The notes under the pieces are model-generated. The model was not told where the DNA came from. It searched no databases and was given only the letters and a program-made list of their open reading frames with translations. Positions 34,446 through 44,564 of a DNA stretch of 64,000 nt are shown piece after piece. The stretch comes from Bombyx mori (lineage: Eukaryota > Arthropoda > Insecta > Lepidoptera > Bombycidae). Every line of letters starts with the position of its first letter. Position 1 is the stretch's first letter. Location: positions 16,757,501 to 16,821,500 of the forward strand of contig NC_085121.1 of the NCBI RefSeq assembly GCF_030269925.1, given 5' to 3'. Made by a program: the position numbers and the translations under genes.

Positions 34446-34957
34446 AAATTTTTATTTATGACTGCGATGGATGGACGGGCTCACGGTCTATCTGCTGTTA
34501 AGTGGTCACCGAAACCCATAGACATCAACCACGTCAATGCCACCGCCCGCCTTGAGATATGAGTTCTGAGTCTCAATTTTTACGGTATGTGGGGCTGCCC
34601 ATGTCTTCAAACTGAAACGTATTTTTGTTTCACGGCAGAAATAGGCAGTGCATAGGTACAGCCCCCTGAGGCTGGTTCACAAGAGATCCTACGACCAGTA
34701 GTTACGTAAATATTTTTTGCGGATTTGATATTTAATTTATTACACGACGTTCTTCCTTTACCGTGGAAGTCATTGGATATTATTTGTTAAGTAAGTATTT
34801 CATTAGAAAAAAAGCCGTGCTTGCTTGCGGATTCGAACACCGGCACAGTCGTATTGCTCGATACGATACAATATCGATACGATACGATACGATATCGCTC
34901 GATACGACTGTGTGTCTGACCGTCTTATCCTTTAGGCCACAATGACTTCAAGACTAT
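34446..34957 (-). mobile_element. Old full-length Bm1 SINE with a microsatellite in its head
   Basis: Divergent body, head with GGATTCGAACACC and TTATCCTTTAGGCCAC. Between them 34850-34910 has expanded into CGATA-type repeats (CGATACGATACGATACGATA). Confidence 0.85.
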
Positions 34958-35121
34958 CTAAGACAATCGTAACATAAGCTTATAGAATAACACTGAAAAT
35001 ATTTTGGGACTTCTTCTTTATACCACTAAAGAAAAAAACATTAACTTCGTGCCCATTATCGTTGACAAGCCAGATTTGTTCAAAATGTTTAAGTTAGTAA
35101 AAGAATAATCGAAGATAACCG

Positions 35122-35127
35122 TTTATT
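35122..35127 (-). terminator. Polyadenylation signal AATAAA of the defensin-like gene
   Basis: AATAAA on the minus strand begins one base after the TAA stop codon, implying a very short 3' UTR. It is the only canonical signal close to the stop. Confidence 0.6.
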
Positions 35128-35128
35128 G

Positions 35129-35259
35129 TTACACTAAAATACAACAATCATTCCCTTCGGGACAGTCTGAAGCTTCTTCATATATCAAAGATTGACTGCA
35201 GTAGCCTTTCGAGAAACATTCTCCGCCGTGCTTCCGACATCTGGTCTCTTTTACGGACA
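35129..35259 (-). CDS. Exon 3 (module 2 and stop) of the defensin-like gene
   Basis: A strong acceptor (TTTGTTTTTCAG, ending at 35260) is followed by 43 codons in the phase left by exon 2, then TAA at 35131-35129. The exon repeats the Cys pattern of module 1 (C-x6-C-x5-C-x11-C-x5-CC) and carries Gly-Gly at the same place. This independent internal similarity, matching phase and the AATAAA just beyond the stop together identify it as the terminal exon. Confidence 0.8.
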
Positions 35260-38200
35260 CTGAAAAACAAATAAAAAGTCTTTACTACAATATTCAAATC
35301 TATCTTCTATCTATATAATTATATATAAAAATGAATTGATGTTCGTTAGTCTCGCTATAACTCGAGAACGGCTGGACCGATTAGACTAATTTTGGTCTTG
35401 AATTATTTTTCGAAGTTCAGAGAAGGTTTAAAAGGCACATAAATATGAAAATGCTTGGAATTAATTGAAAATAACAATTTTGTTTTTCCTTTGACGTGTC
35501 CCCCGTCGGACGGATTCCTTTTGTTTTTCTTAAGTTTATTTTATACAAAAGTTTAGGTCTTTTATTTCTCGATTGAGGTATGTCCAAGTATGCCGGGTCA
35601 GCTAGTGATTAATAAATTTGTATTTGTTTAGTGGTACACAGTAATTTTCAGGACAATTAAACAAAGTCAATTGTAGTACCCAAAATAAAATTGGAAACGT
35701 TAAGTCCCATTGAATTGGCTGCTGACATTCAAAATTATTGAAGTGAAACTTCTAATGCGACTTCCAACAAGGTTGCGTTAAACGTTTAACGCTATCATAG
35801 AATAGAAAGAGACAGAGCGAGAGTGAATGCGTGGTACTCGGACGCATACGCGTAGTATACCTGTTACAGCGTCCAACATTTTAATAAAGTAGTTATTTAA
35901 AAATATGTATATATTTGTATTTCTATATATAATTTAAATATATATAATCATATTATATAATAGAAATATTGAAGATGTCGCATCTATTATATACAGCATT
36001 CCCTATTACAAGAGCAATCTGATTTAAGGATGAAAAATGAAGAAAACCACAATACTACACATCGAAAAAGAAGTTTCTCTTCATTCATGTGCACCAAGTT
36101 GCTCGCGCAATTTTTTTATAAATAATTGTTAACATTTAGACACGTTAAAATCGTAAACATTCTCTCTATTAATAAAAATAACATAGGGCATTCAATGTAG
36201 TGGAAAAAAGGTCGCGGCGTTAATGAAGCGATTACCATTTATCAACAAGACCTTGATCTTTTTGATGTGCCACTCAGAAATCGTCGCCTAATTCTGATAA
36301 ATTTATCCAAGCGATTATCCGAGCATCGGAATAACACAGCAATAACAATTGAAAATGATTATTCAAATTTATATTTCGATTACTGGTGGTAGGACCTCTT
36401 GTGAGTCCGCGCTGGTAGGTGCCACCGCCCTGCCTATTTCTGTCGTGAAGCAGTAATGCGTTTCGGTTTGAAGGGTGGGACAGCCGTTGTAGCTATACTG
36501 AGATCTTAGAACTTATATCTCAAGGTGGGTGGCGCATTTACGTTCTAGATGTCCACGGGCTCCAGTAACCACTTAACACCAGGTGGGCTTTTTTTTTTTT
36601 TTTTTTTTTTATTTTTTTTTTTATGATTGAAAGTTTACTGGTGGCCCGAAGGCCTTTCCAGTTTCACCAGGACAGGTGGGCGAGCCAAGGCTCAGCCAAG
36701 AGGGGTGGGATTTGCTAACAACTGCCCGAGCGCCTCCGAAGGAGACCTAACAACTCAAGAGCAATTGTTTCGCGAATGAATCTACTACCGGATCGGAATC
36801 GCGACCCGCTGAGAAGATCCGGCGAGAAACTCAGCGGGCTGATGCATGGGTTAGGTTGCACGTCGACCTCTTTGTCGAGTTCGACGAGTACGGTTACCGG
36901 GGTCCCTAAGCCTGCCCCTAGTATTAGAGCTGAAGGCATCTAATGCAAAGGTTATTGGATCTGATGGATCCGTAAGGACGTGTCTAGGGCGTCGACGGTG
37001 ACTGGCTCCTGCATGATCAGGATTCGGGGAGTAGTCAGCGGCGGCAACGATAAGGCGATTATCATGACGCATAGCCTTATCGAAGTATCGTTCCGACGCT
37101 GACTTCATGTATTTCCGAATTGATTCGAGGCCCAGGTCGTCGTGTAGGTCAACGTTCCTCACGAACCACGGAGCCCCGACAGCTAACCTGCAAAAGCGGG
37201 ATTGTAGGGATTGGAGGGTGTCTATGTGTGTGCGGGCCGCGTGAGCGAACACCACACTCGCGTAAGTCATGACGGGCCTTATGCAAGTTTTGTAAAGTGT
37301 CACCTTGTTCCGAAGGGACATTTTACTCCGCTTACAGATCATGGGGTAGAGTCTACCGAGAATAAACGCGGCACGGTCACGGACTGATTTTATATGCGGG
37401 CGGAATGTCATCGATGCATCCAGGGTAACGCCCAGGTACTTGACCTTCCTGGCCCAGGGTATGGGTTGTCTAAAGAGAGTAATCGGGGGTGTGAGATTCC
37501 TCCTCCTAATCCGGGAGGAAATCCGTGTGGAGCTTCCCCTCTGAAATAGCACCGCAGTACTTTTCGCTGGGTTGATGTCTATGCGCCATTTTCGGAACCA
37601 CTGTCCTAGGGCTAGGACTGCGCTCTGAAGCTTCTTCGCGATTAGGGACTTATTTCTACTAGAATAGTAAACAGTCGTGTCGTCGGCGAATAAAGCTAAA
37701 TGGGTCGGCGGCGACCGGGGAATATCGTTGACGAATAAGCTAAATAGGAGGGGTGAGAGGACAGAGCCTTGCGGGACTCCAGCTGTGAGAGGTCGTGGGG
37801 AGGAGTGGGTTCCCTCGACTCGATATCGAAAAGAGCGGTTCGACAAGAAGTCCCGTATGATGAGCACGAGACTATCCGGCACGCCCATGTTGAATAGTTT
37901 GAAAATCAAACCATTGTGCCAGACTTTGTCGAACGCTTTTGCGACGTCGAAGAAGAGAGCTCCCGTGTATAACGGTTTTGGTCGATTAAGCCCCACAAGA
38001 ATGTGCTCCGTGAGGCGGTGCACCTGTTGAACGCATGAGTGATTTGTACGGAATCCGAATTGTTCATCGATAAGAATGCCCTTGGATGAGACGAAGTCTC
38101 TGAGGCGTTTGTAGAGCAGACGCTCATACAGTTTGCCTAGAGACATGAGGAGGCTAATCGGGCGGTAGCTCGTCGGATGATTTTTTGGTTTACCGGGTTT

Positions 38201-41200
38201 ATGTATGCCGATAACGTCCGCTTCTTTCCACACCGCGGGAAAGATACAGTTCGCTATAGCGGCATTGAAAATAGATGCCAACATCACGATGAGTTGGACG
38301 GGTAGAAGTTTAATAACGCGGTTGGATATACCGTCGGAACCGGGAGCCTTGCGAGGACGTAGGTCTTTGATCAAGTCGGGGTGACGGGTGGTAACGCATC
38401 AGAGGGTGGCAAGGAGGCTCTGCGTTCTACCTCACTGTCTACTAATTCTACATGAACAGGGTCCACGGATTGAGTGCTGGGCGTGCACTGGGTTTGCAAT
38501 GTATCGGCCAGCAGCTCTGCTTTTTCGTCATCATCGAACGCCGCGAGTCGGCCTGAGGGGCCTACGAGGGAGGGCATAGTTACTACCGTATCCGATTTGA
38601 GAGTACGAGCTAAGCGGTAGTAAGACCTTTGGGAGGGCGCGAGTCCTTCTAAGAAATCAGACCATCTGGCATCTCGGACTTCGGCGATGCGAGACTTTAC
38701 GTCGCGTTGTAGGGCACGCATTCGAATACGATTTTCCGCGGTAGGATACCTGTCGTAGGCGCGTATCGAGGCGTTCTTAGCTCTAAGGAGTTCCCTAATA
38801 TCGTCGGACAATTTGAAGCGGTGAAGGAAGTCCTCCGCTACAACTTGTTTCGATGACTATCTAATGTCGAGGTGATGTGTGACGTTAAGATGTCTATGGC
38901 TTCAGCGGTATCCTGAGGAGACGGGATAGAGTCCGGGTTAAACGGGAGCGATGGTGGATCAGATTCAGCCAGGCTGATGCCCAGCGTGTGCCAATCCACC
39001 ACAGTCCTCGTGACGGGAACGGAATCGGGAGCGCGACCGAGCTTCATAACGACGGGACGGTGGTCTGAATCTAACTCTGAAACTACTTCGATCGAGTGTA
39101 AGCGCAGAGTTACGTTTTTTAATAACGCTATGTCGAGTATATCCGGGCGATGCGCGATATTTAGCGGGTAGTGAGTCGGGGTTAGCGGAGCGACGATATC
39201 GAAGGCGAGATCATCGACTAACGCGTCAAGCCGCCTGCCATTCGGGGTTGTGGTGTGTGAGTTCCACCTGATGTGTTTACAATTTAGGTCGCCCGCCAGA
39301 ATGACAGAGCTCCCCATACCGAGCAGCGCCTCGATATCACTGCTTAGAACGATCTTATCCGGTGGAAGATAAACGGACGCGATAACGATCGGCGCGTGTC
39401 CCGTCAGTGAGATTCGGCACACTGATGCTTCGATATTAGCGAGCGCGGGAGGATCGAGCGGGACGCAATGCAGGGCTCTTCTATAGTAAATGACGGTACC
39501 ACCACCACGGGCAGAGAGCCTGTCGTTCCTGACCATGTTATAGTTCGCGATTTTAGGGTCACGGCGCGCGGGCTTAAGTAGGGTCTCCTGCACTAAAAAG
39601 ATATCAATTTGGTGGTCACGCAAAAAGTCAGAAACCTGATCACGTTGATTTGCGAGACCGTAAGCGTTAAAAAATCCTATCGTTACGGATAGGGGCTTTA
39701 TTCTACTTATATACGCCATTGATTACCGGCGGAGTGAGGGGAGGACGTACGTTTTTAATGACGCGTATACGTCGGCGTATTCCTGCACAACGGCGAAAAA
39801 GTGTTGTGCAGTGGAGGCAGCGCGAATGGCGTCGCCCAAAGCGTTAACGCGCTCAAAGTTGATCGACTGAAAGAAGTCGATCGCTAAAGCGAGATTGTCG
39901 GACGCGGTCGGAGGGCAAGTCGCGGGAGAGGGACGAGTCGCGGGGGCGGGACGAATCGCGGAGGAGGGAGTTGTAGCCGTGTTCGTGTACGGCAGCGGTT
40001 TTGCCCAGGCCGAGACACTGGGCACCGCCGCCGGAACGAACGCTGGCTTAGCCTGCGACGCAGAGGGTGCCGAGGCTTTGATGTCTGGGCCGGAAGCTCG
40101 GAGGCGGTTTTGGCGGGCGACGCGGCGATTTATTTTAGGGGCTCGGGGGCAACCACGGTAATTCGCGGGGTGACCCTGTGTTCGACACAGGACGCAGCTA
40201 GGCGGTTCCGTCGCGGTTTTTTGGTCGCGAGCGCAGAGGGCCGTGGCGTGATCGCCCAAACACTTAACACATCGGGGGCGCGCGTGACAGTTACGGGAAG
40301 AGTGCCCGTACAATTGACAGTTATGGCACTGGCTAGGAGTGCCTTTTTTATGGGGGGCTTCGACAGCGATACCAGAGAGCCTACAGACGGTCTGTGTGTT
40401 AAAGATTTTCTTACCCTCGGGGGTAGGCTGGAGAGCGACTAGAACCATATTATATGGCTCCCTACCGCGACCGGTGTGCATACGGTGCACAGAATTCACT
40501 GGTAGGCCTTGTTCTAACAGGTCGGCTTTTACGAGCTCTACATCTAACTCTTTAGGGATTCCGCGTATTACAACGCGGAGTTCGCGCTCCTCCTGGAGCG
40601 TATACGTATGGAAACTTATACGCTCCTTACGGAGGTAAGAAGAGAGGGCCCTATGGTCGTCGGGTGTTTGAACCTTAATTTGAATGCCGTTCGCGAGGTT
40701 ACGGGCATTCGTGAAATTTATATTTTTGGCCTTAAGGGCCAGGCAAACTCGATCCCAAGCTGCCTTCTCCTGAAGGATAACCGGGGGAGGGGTCTGGGTT
40801 TTATTTTGTGCCACCGGACGCGGCGACGGAGTGGCACGGGCTGGGGGCGCAACGGGAGTCTGAGGGCGGGGGCGCGACGTGTTCACGGTTTTGCTAATTT
40901 TAGCGGCCGCGGGAGCTCGAGACTCCGCGGCACGCTTCTTACCCTTCTGTACCAGGGTGAATCCATCCGTCGATGAGGCGGGGGCGAGGTCGACCTCCAT
41001 GTCCGAGTCAGAGTCGGAGCACGAGGAGGCGGGTGCAGGCGACCTACGAGCAAGTGTAGGTGTTTTAGAGGGCGCGACGGAGGCCGCGGATGATCGCTCA
41101 GCTGAAACGATGGTCACGGCGGACGACGCAGCAGCTTTTCTCGCCAGTATAGGCGACACGGGAGCGGCAGGCACGACAGAGGCTGCGGTGCTCAATGCAG

Positions 41201-43287
41201 AAGCTCTGCACGCAGGTACAGGCGACGCAGGAGCAGCGAGCGCGGCGGAGTCCTCGAGAGGGCTCGCAGTGTGATTGGCCTTGAAGACCAAAAACTCCGA
41301 GGCGAGCTGTGGGTGGCGAAGTCGGAGGAATTCCGCGAATACAGCGTCCATGATCGCTGAGTACCCAGGTGGGGCGGCCCCGGGTCTTGAAAACACTCGC
41401 CTTGCGGCGAGGCCCCAACTTCTCGGACCTGAGCGGTTCTATTGAACACAGGTGGCAATGCGGCGCGATTACTACAGGACAAAGAAAAAGCACAACAAAA
41501 CAGAAATTACGAAAAGAAACAAAACAAATAAATACTTGCAGGAAACCACTTTGTCGGCAGATGTACCACGAACACAGAAACAACAAAAGGAAACAAAACA
41601 AATAAAAACTTCCAGAAAGAGCACTTAGTCGGCAGATGTACCACAAACACAGGCCGCGCGAACAATGGCTGGGCTAACAAAAGCCGGGCGAACAAAGACC
41701 GGGCGATCGAGTGGACGATGAGCACGTCCGCACGTGACGGGTGCCTCTATCGGAATGGGCCAGGTGGGCTGTGAGCTTGTCCACCCATATAAGCAATAAA
41801 AAAAATTTTTTTTTACCAAATCGATATCATGTTGGGCACTAAAATAGTTATTTGAAAGCCAACAAAATTTTACCTCCGTAACAGCATTCGATTCCGTCTT
41901 TTTGCTGCTTAGGACAGAGTCCAGTTCTGGCTCTGATATCAGATGGACAGTCCTCAGCCACAGTACACAAACCACCTTCCCTGCGGCACGGATCCTCTTG
42001 TTCAATGGAATCTATTTCACAGACTGGAACATTCGAAGTGTTACATACACATTTAAAGAATTCAATCTGAGATCTCTTCTGGTGTATTGGACGCTCGACT
42101 CGCACATAAAACTGTTGAAGTTTCAATAAAAGGAGACCAGTAGTGTTCTTAGACAATTATATTCACGGAAAGAGGAAGAAGTAACCATGACAGACATTTT
42201 TAAACAAGTGACAATAGAGTAATATAAATCAGTATTATAAAATTACCATAGATTACACCAAAAACATTCATATAGTGAAGCGAAATCTTACGCAAGTAGG
42301 ATGGTTTTTTTTTTATTGCTCAGATGGGTGCACGAGCTCACAGCCCACCTGGTGTCCTGCCTACTCCTACCGCAAAACGGCGTTGCATCCTGGGTTGAAA
42401 GACGAGGCTGCCATTATACTATACAACCTTAAGTCTTCTTAGATAGGTGGCCAAGCCCACCTGCTGTTAAGCGTTTATCGGAGCCCACTGGCATCTCCAA
42501 GGAAGACGTCCTCCGTTAATTACGGAAATTGAAAGTTTGGCGCATTTGATTTTAAATGCACGATGCTATTCTTACACCGTGAAAGTGAATAATATGTGTT
42601 AAGTACGTATTAGAGAAAGTGGTAGCTGCGGGATTATAACTCAGACACAGCTATCTCTTTTAAACGGAATTTTCTTTCCAATGTGTGTAAAGAAAAAAAA
42701 AAATAAGTAATTTTTCTATAATGCCTTTGAAATTTTTTAATTACTCTCTGTCATTGAGATAAAAGACTAGAGAGTAGAGAGAGAGAATTTGTGGAAAATA
42801 AAGGCTTTAAATGTTGTTTTCTTAATATTGTACCGAAAACTCTATTAAGTCTTCTATCATTATACATATGTATTTAGCACGTTGAGCGCCATATGAAAAG
42901 TCGAGTATTTTCAATTCAAGCCACTGTGCTCACCGGTGAGCCTTACCTTACTGAACCGTTCGGATCGTGAGCGTAACCCGTTAGCCTTTAAAAAATTCTA
43001 AGCTATACGGTAAAAGTCGCTAATTTTTATCTTCCGTGAAAATTATCGCATGTTATAAATTTTAGAAGAAAAATCTAGATTTGATAAAAATTACTGATTC
43101 CCTGATTCTGAATTGGCAGGAATGGTATAGTACACCAATCGGTGATCCGTAAAACGTACAACGTGCTAAGAAATTAAATGTAATTTGTTTAATGAAAAAA
43201 AGGAAAGAAAAAAAAGAAACCCTTACAATCATCTTCACTGTTTCCGTAAACTAAAATGCACATTGCACAAAATAATAAAAACTTCAT
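35129..43287 (-). CDS. Spliced gene: secreted two-module cysteine-rich (defensin-like) protein
   Basis: Predicted three-exon gene: exon 1 43287-43227, exon 2 42098-41874, exon 3 35259-35129. The lengths 61+225+131 nt keep frame and give 138 residues plus TAA. Residues 1-15 (MKFLLFCAMCILVYG) form a clear signal peptide, so the product should be secreted. Residues 58-93 form module 1, C-x6-C-x5-C-x10-C-x9-CC. Residues 103-135 form module 2, C-x6-C-x5-C-x11-C-x5-CC. Both carry Gly-Gly just before the second Cys. This spacing is close to beta-defensins, which are disulfide-rich secreted peptides; antimicrobial or inhibitor function is only inferred. A further Cys cluster (37, 39, 47) precedes module 1, so the mature protein has an odd number of Cys. 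Introns are GTAAGG...GAG (1128 bp) and GTAAAA...TTTTTCAG (6614 bp, holding a full Jockey LINE). I do not recognise a named gene. The exon 1-2 junction is the least certain part. Confidence 0.72.
35310..35605 (+). mobile_element. Non-autonomous Helitron, third family
   Basis: TCTATATAATTATATATAAA at the 5' end, CCGGGTCAGCTAG at the 3' end, A/T flanks. The body has CTCGAGAACGGCTGGACCG. Located in intron 2 of the defensin-like gene, close to exon 3. Confidence 0.82.
35740..36110 (-). mobile_element. MITE-like element, copy 3
   Basis: GAAGTGAAACTTCT on the left; AAAGAAGTTTCTCTTC plus CACCAAGTTGCTCGCGC on the right, matching copy 6 on both sides. Lies in intron 2 of the defensin-like gene. Confidence 0.6.
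36380..36589 (+). mobile_element. Bm1 SINE split by Jockey copy B (5' part)
   Basis: TTACTGGTGGTAGGACC through ACACCAGGTGGGCT. Confidence 0.9.
36851..39719 (-). pseudogene. Jockey LINE copy B ORF2, frameshifted reverse transcriptase
   Basis: The endonuclease part (39719 down to about 38860) is open. One T is missing near 38857 compared with copy A, throwing translation out of frame. A second lesion near 38370 removes 13 bp that copy A has around 26620-26632. The three open segments are 39719-38838, 38811-38371 and 38374-36851; the last retains FADD and the whole RT core. The two deletions do not restore frame, so no full ORF2 protein can be made. Confidence 0.88.
39723..41351 (-). CDS. Jockey LINE copy B ORF1: Gag-like protein
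   Basis: 542 residues from the ATG at 41351, the conserved MDAVFAEFLRL start. It has the same architecture as copy A: Ala/Ser/Pro-rich N-terminal region, middle nucleic-acid-binding domain and three CCHC zinc knuckles. Substitutions relative to copy A are scattered along the protein, so the two copies are not products of the very same insertion wave. TAA is followed by TCA ATG of ORF2, as in copy A. Confidence 0.88.
   Translation of the reverse strand: MDAVFAEFLRLRHPQLASEFLVFKANHTASPLEDSAALAAPASPVPACRASALSTAASVVPAAPVSPILARKAAASSAVTIVSAERSSAASVAPSKTPTLARRSPAPASSCSDSDSDMEVDLAPASSTDGFTLVQKGKKRAAESRAPAAAKISKTVNTSRPRPQTPVAPPARATPSPRPVAQNKTQTPPPVILQEKAAWDRVCLALKAKNINFTNARNLANGIQIKVQTPDDHRALSSYLRKERISFHTYTLQEERELRVVIRGIPKELDVELVKADLLEQGLPVNSVHRMHTGRGREPYNMVLVALQPTPEGKKIFNTQTVCRLSGIAVEAPHKKGTPSQCHNCQLYGHSSRNCHARPRCVKCLGDHATALCARDQKTATEPPSCVLCRTQGHPANYRGCPRAPKINRRVARQNRLRASGPDIKASAPSASQAKPAFVPAAVPSVSAWAKPLPYTNTATTPSSAIRPAPATRPSPATCPPTASDNLALAIDFFQSINFERVNALGDAIRAASTAQHFFAVVQEYADVYASLKTYVLPSLRR
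41500..41715 (-). repeat. Tandem monomers in the 5' UTR of Jockey LINE copy B
   Basis: The same two ~75-bp monomers (GTCGGCAGATGTACCAC twice) and short GC-rich repeats as in copy A. The conservation shows the monomers belong to the element and not to one insertion. Confidence 0.65.
41760..41806 (+). mobile_element. Bm1 SINE split by Jockey copy B (3' part)
   Basis: CCAGGTGGGCTGTGAGCTTG through AAGCAATAAAAAAAA. Confidence 0.88.
41874..42098 (-). CDS. Exon 2 (Cys cluster and module 1) of the defensin-like gene
   Basis: The exon encodes residues 21-95 with nine cysteines and ends in phase 1 at GGAG|GTAAAA. The frame-preserving acceptor is GCGAG at 42099, which is weak. A better-looking acceptor (TTCAACAG, exon from 42111) lies 13 nt upstream but is out of phase with exon 1. 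If that one is used, an unseen small exon must lie in intron 1. The cysteine-dense reading frame itself is not in doubt. Confidence 0.8.
42308..42660. mobile_element. Rearranged Bm1 patchwork in intron 1
   Basis: Minus-oriented 3' end (42308-42355), plus-oriented body piece (42355-42428), minus-oriented 3' piece (42433-42505), minus-oriented head (42520-42660). Probably several insertions plus rearrangement. Confidence 0.65.
42865..43150 (+). repeat. Unnamed interspersed repeat, uninterrupted copy
   Basis: Second copy of the repeat seen at 21.3-22.4 kb, in the opposite orientation, lying in intron 1 of the defensin-like gene. Confidence 0.55.
43227..43287 (-). CDS. Exon 1 (signal peptide) of the defensin-like gene
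   Basis: ATG at 43287-43285 opens a lysine-plus-hydrophobic leader and then an acidic Asn-Ser-Glu-Asp-Asp stretch. The exon ends in phase 1 at a good donor (T|GTAAGG). I chose this ATG because it gives a classical signal peptide and lies 37 nt downstream of a well-placed TATA/initiator pair. No upstream in-frame ATG is needed. Confidence 0.75.
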
Positions 43288-43320
43288 GATGACGTGTTCG
43301 CTTTAGTTTTGAACGCGACC

Positions 43321-43356
43321 AAATGACACGACTGGCACTGGCGCTTATCTTTTATG
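43321..43356 (-). promoter_or_regulatory. Core promoter of the defensin-like gene (TATA-like box, GATA site, initiator)
   Basis: On the minus strand CATAAAAG (43356-43349) overlaps AGATAAG (43350-43344), a WGATAR site. About 30 nt after the TATA-like T lies TCATTT (43326-43321), matching the arthropod initiator TCAKTY. Transcription from its A would give a 37-nt 5' UTR before the ATG. GATA sites next to promoters are common in insect fat-body, gut and immune genes; such use here is inference. Confidence 0.5.
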
Positions 43357-43584
43357 TGTCATTATTTACATTTCATAAGACACAGTAAAGTTTTAAAACG
43401 GTCACTTCGTTCGTATTGGAAATTGTATGGTTTCAACTGCTTTTCCTTTCGAGGGACGACTGAGAGGAAATCTTTAAGCGGATCGATGTCAGTGCTCGGT
43501 AGACTGACTCTCTGAATAAATTAATAACAGGGAAAAAATTGCGCATGATCATTACCCCAAATTAGCCCCCAAATTAGGATTCCC

Positions 43585-43778
43585 TGTGTTATGGGTACCA
43601 GAGACAGACATACATACATAAAGATGTTTAAATTTATATATTTATGGAACACCCAGATAAAAAGCAAGCAAACCAGTTCATCACACAAATGTTTCCCCTA
43701 TGTCGGGATCGAACCCCCGACCCTCGGCGTAATGATCAAGGGCTATAACTATTGCACCACCGAATCAGTCTGTTGTTG
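43585..43778 (-). mobile_element. tRNA-derived SINE, second family (not Bm1)
   Basis: On the minus strand: A-box-like GGTGGTGCAATAG (43763-43751 area), B box GGTTCGATCCC (about 43702-43712), then a body ending in GGTACCCATAACACAG. The tail resembles HaSE-type lepidopteran SINEs (CTGGGTGT... ACCCATAACACA). Distinct from Bm1 in sequence. Confidence 0.7.
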
Positions 43779-43884
43779 AATCTGAATCTCTGAAACCAAT
43801 ACGGGTAAACCTATCTTGTTAATGTCATTAGCAAAATTCAATCGTGCCTTCAATTTCGTTTGTTCTATGATAGATACCCTAGTA

Positions 43885-44116
43885 CCTACTCGTCCTACCC
43901 GCACGAGTAGGTACTACCACCTTGCCTATTTCTGCCGTGAAGCAGTAATGCGTTTCGGTTTGAAGGGTGGGGCAGCCGTTGAAATTATACTTGAGACCTT
44001 AGAACTTTGTCTCAAGGTGGGTGGCACATTTATGTTGTAGATGTCTTTGGGCTCCAGTAACCATTTAACAGCAGGTGAGCTGTGAGCTCGTCCACCCATC
44101 TAAGCAATAAAAAAAA
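43885..44116 (+). mobile_element. Bm1 SINE, 5'-truncated
   Basis: CCCGCACGAGTAGGTACTAC through CTAAGCAATAAAAAAAA. Confidence 0.9.
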
Positions 44117-44564
44117 GTCAAATGATACCGAGAGGTCGAAACTAGTAAACTGGTGGATTTGATGTTGACACGATTGCATTCCTGCGTGGTCGAAGGCTTT
44201 TAAAACTACTCTTTTGTTGATTATATATTTAACTTGCATCATCGGTAGCTGCCAGAGAAATGACCCATATAGTAATTAATCACGCCAGACATTTATAAAG
44301 ATCAAAAAGCCTCAATTCAATTATTATACTCATAAAACTAATTCGTATCGAAAACGGTTCTTACAAATTGAACTACTGCAAACGTGTTGCGCTATGTGCA
44401 ATAAACATGTTTTTACAGTCGGCTTATCTCTAAATAATGAAAACAACGCATCATTGTCGTAAAAATATATTTTTTCTTATGAAGTGTTTTATTTATTTTA
44501 AAGCATTAAATCTACATTTTGTTGTGAATTCATGATAGCCTAGATCATCACTGAATAAGTTACA

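Larger units (their letters stand above)
36590..41759 (-). mobile_element. Full-length Jockey-type LINE, copy B (ORF2 broken)
   Basis: Second complete copy, about 5.17 kb, same orientation as copy A and very similar to it throughout. It is inserted in another Bm1 SINE with the 11-bp duplication CCAGGTGGGCT at 36579-36589 and 41760-41770. Its 5' end (CTCTATCGGAATG) coincides with that of copy A. It lies in the second intron of the defensin-like gene, in the same transcriptional direction. ORF1 is open; ORF2 has two deletions. Confidence 0.92.
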
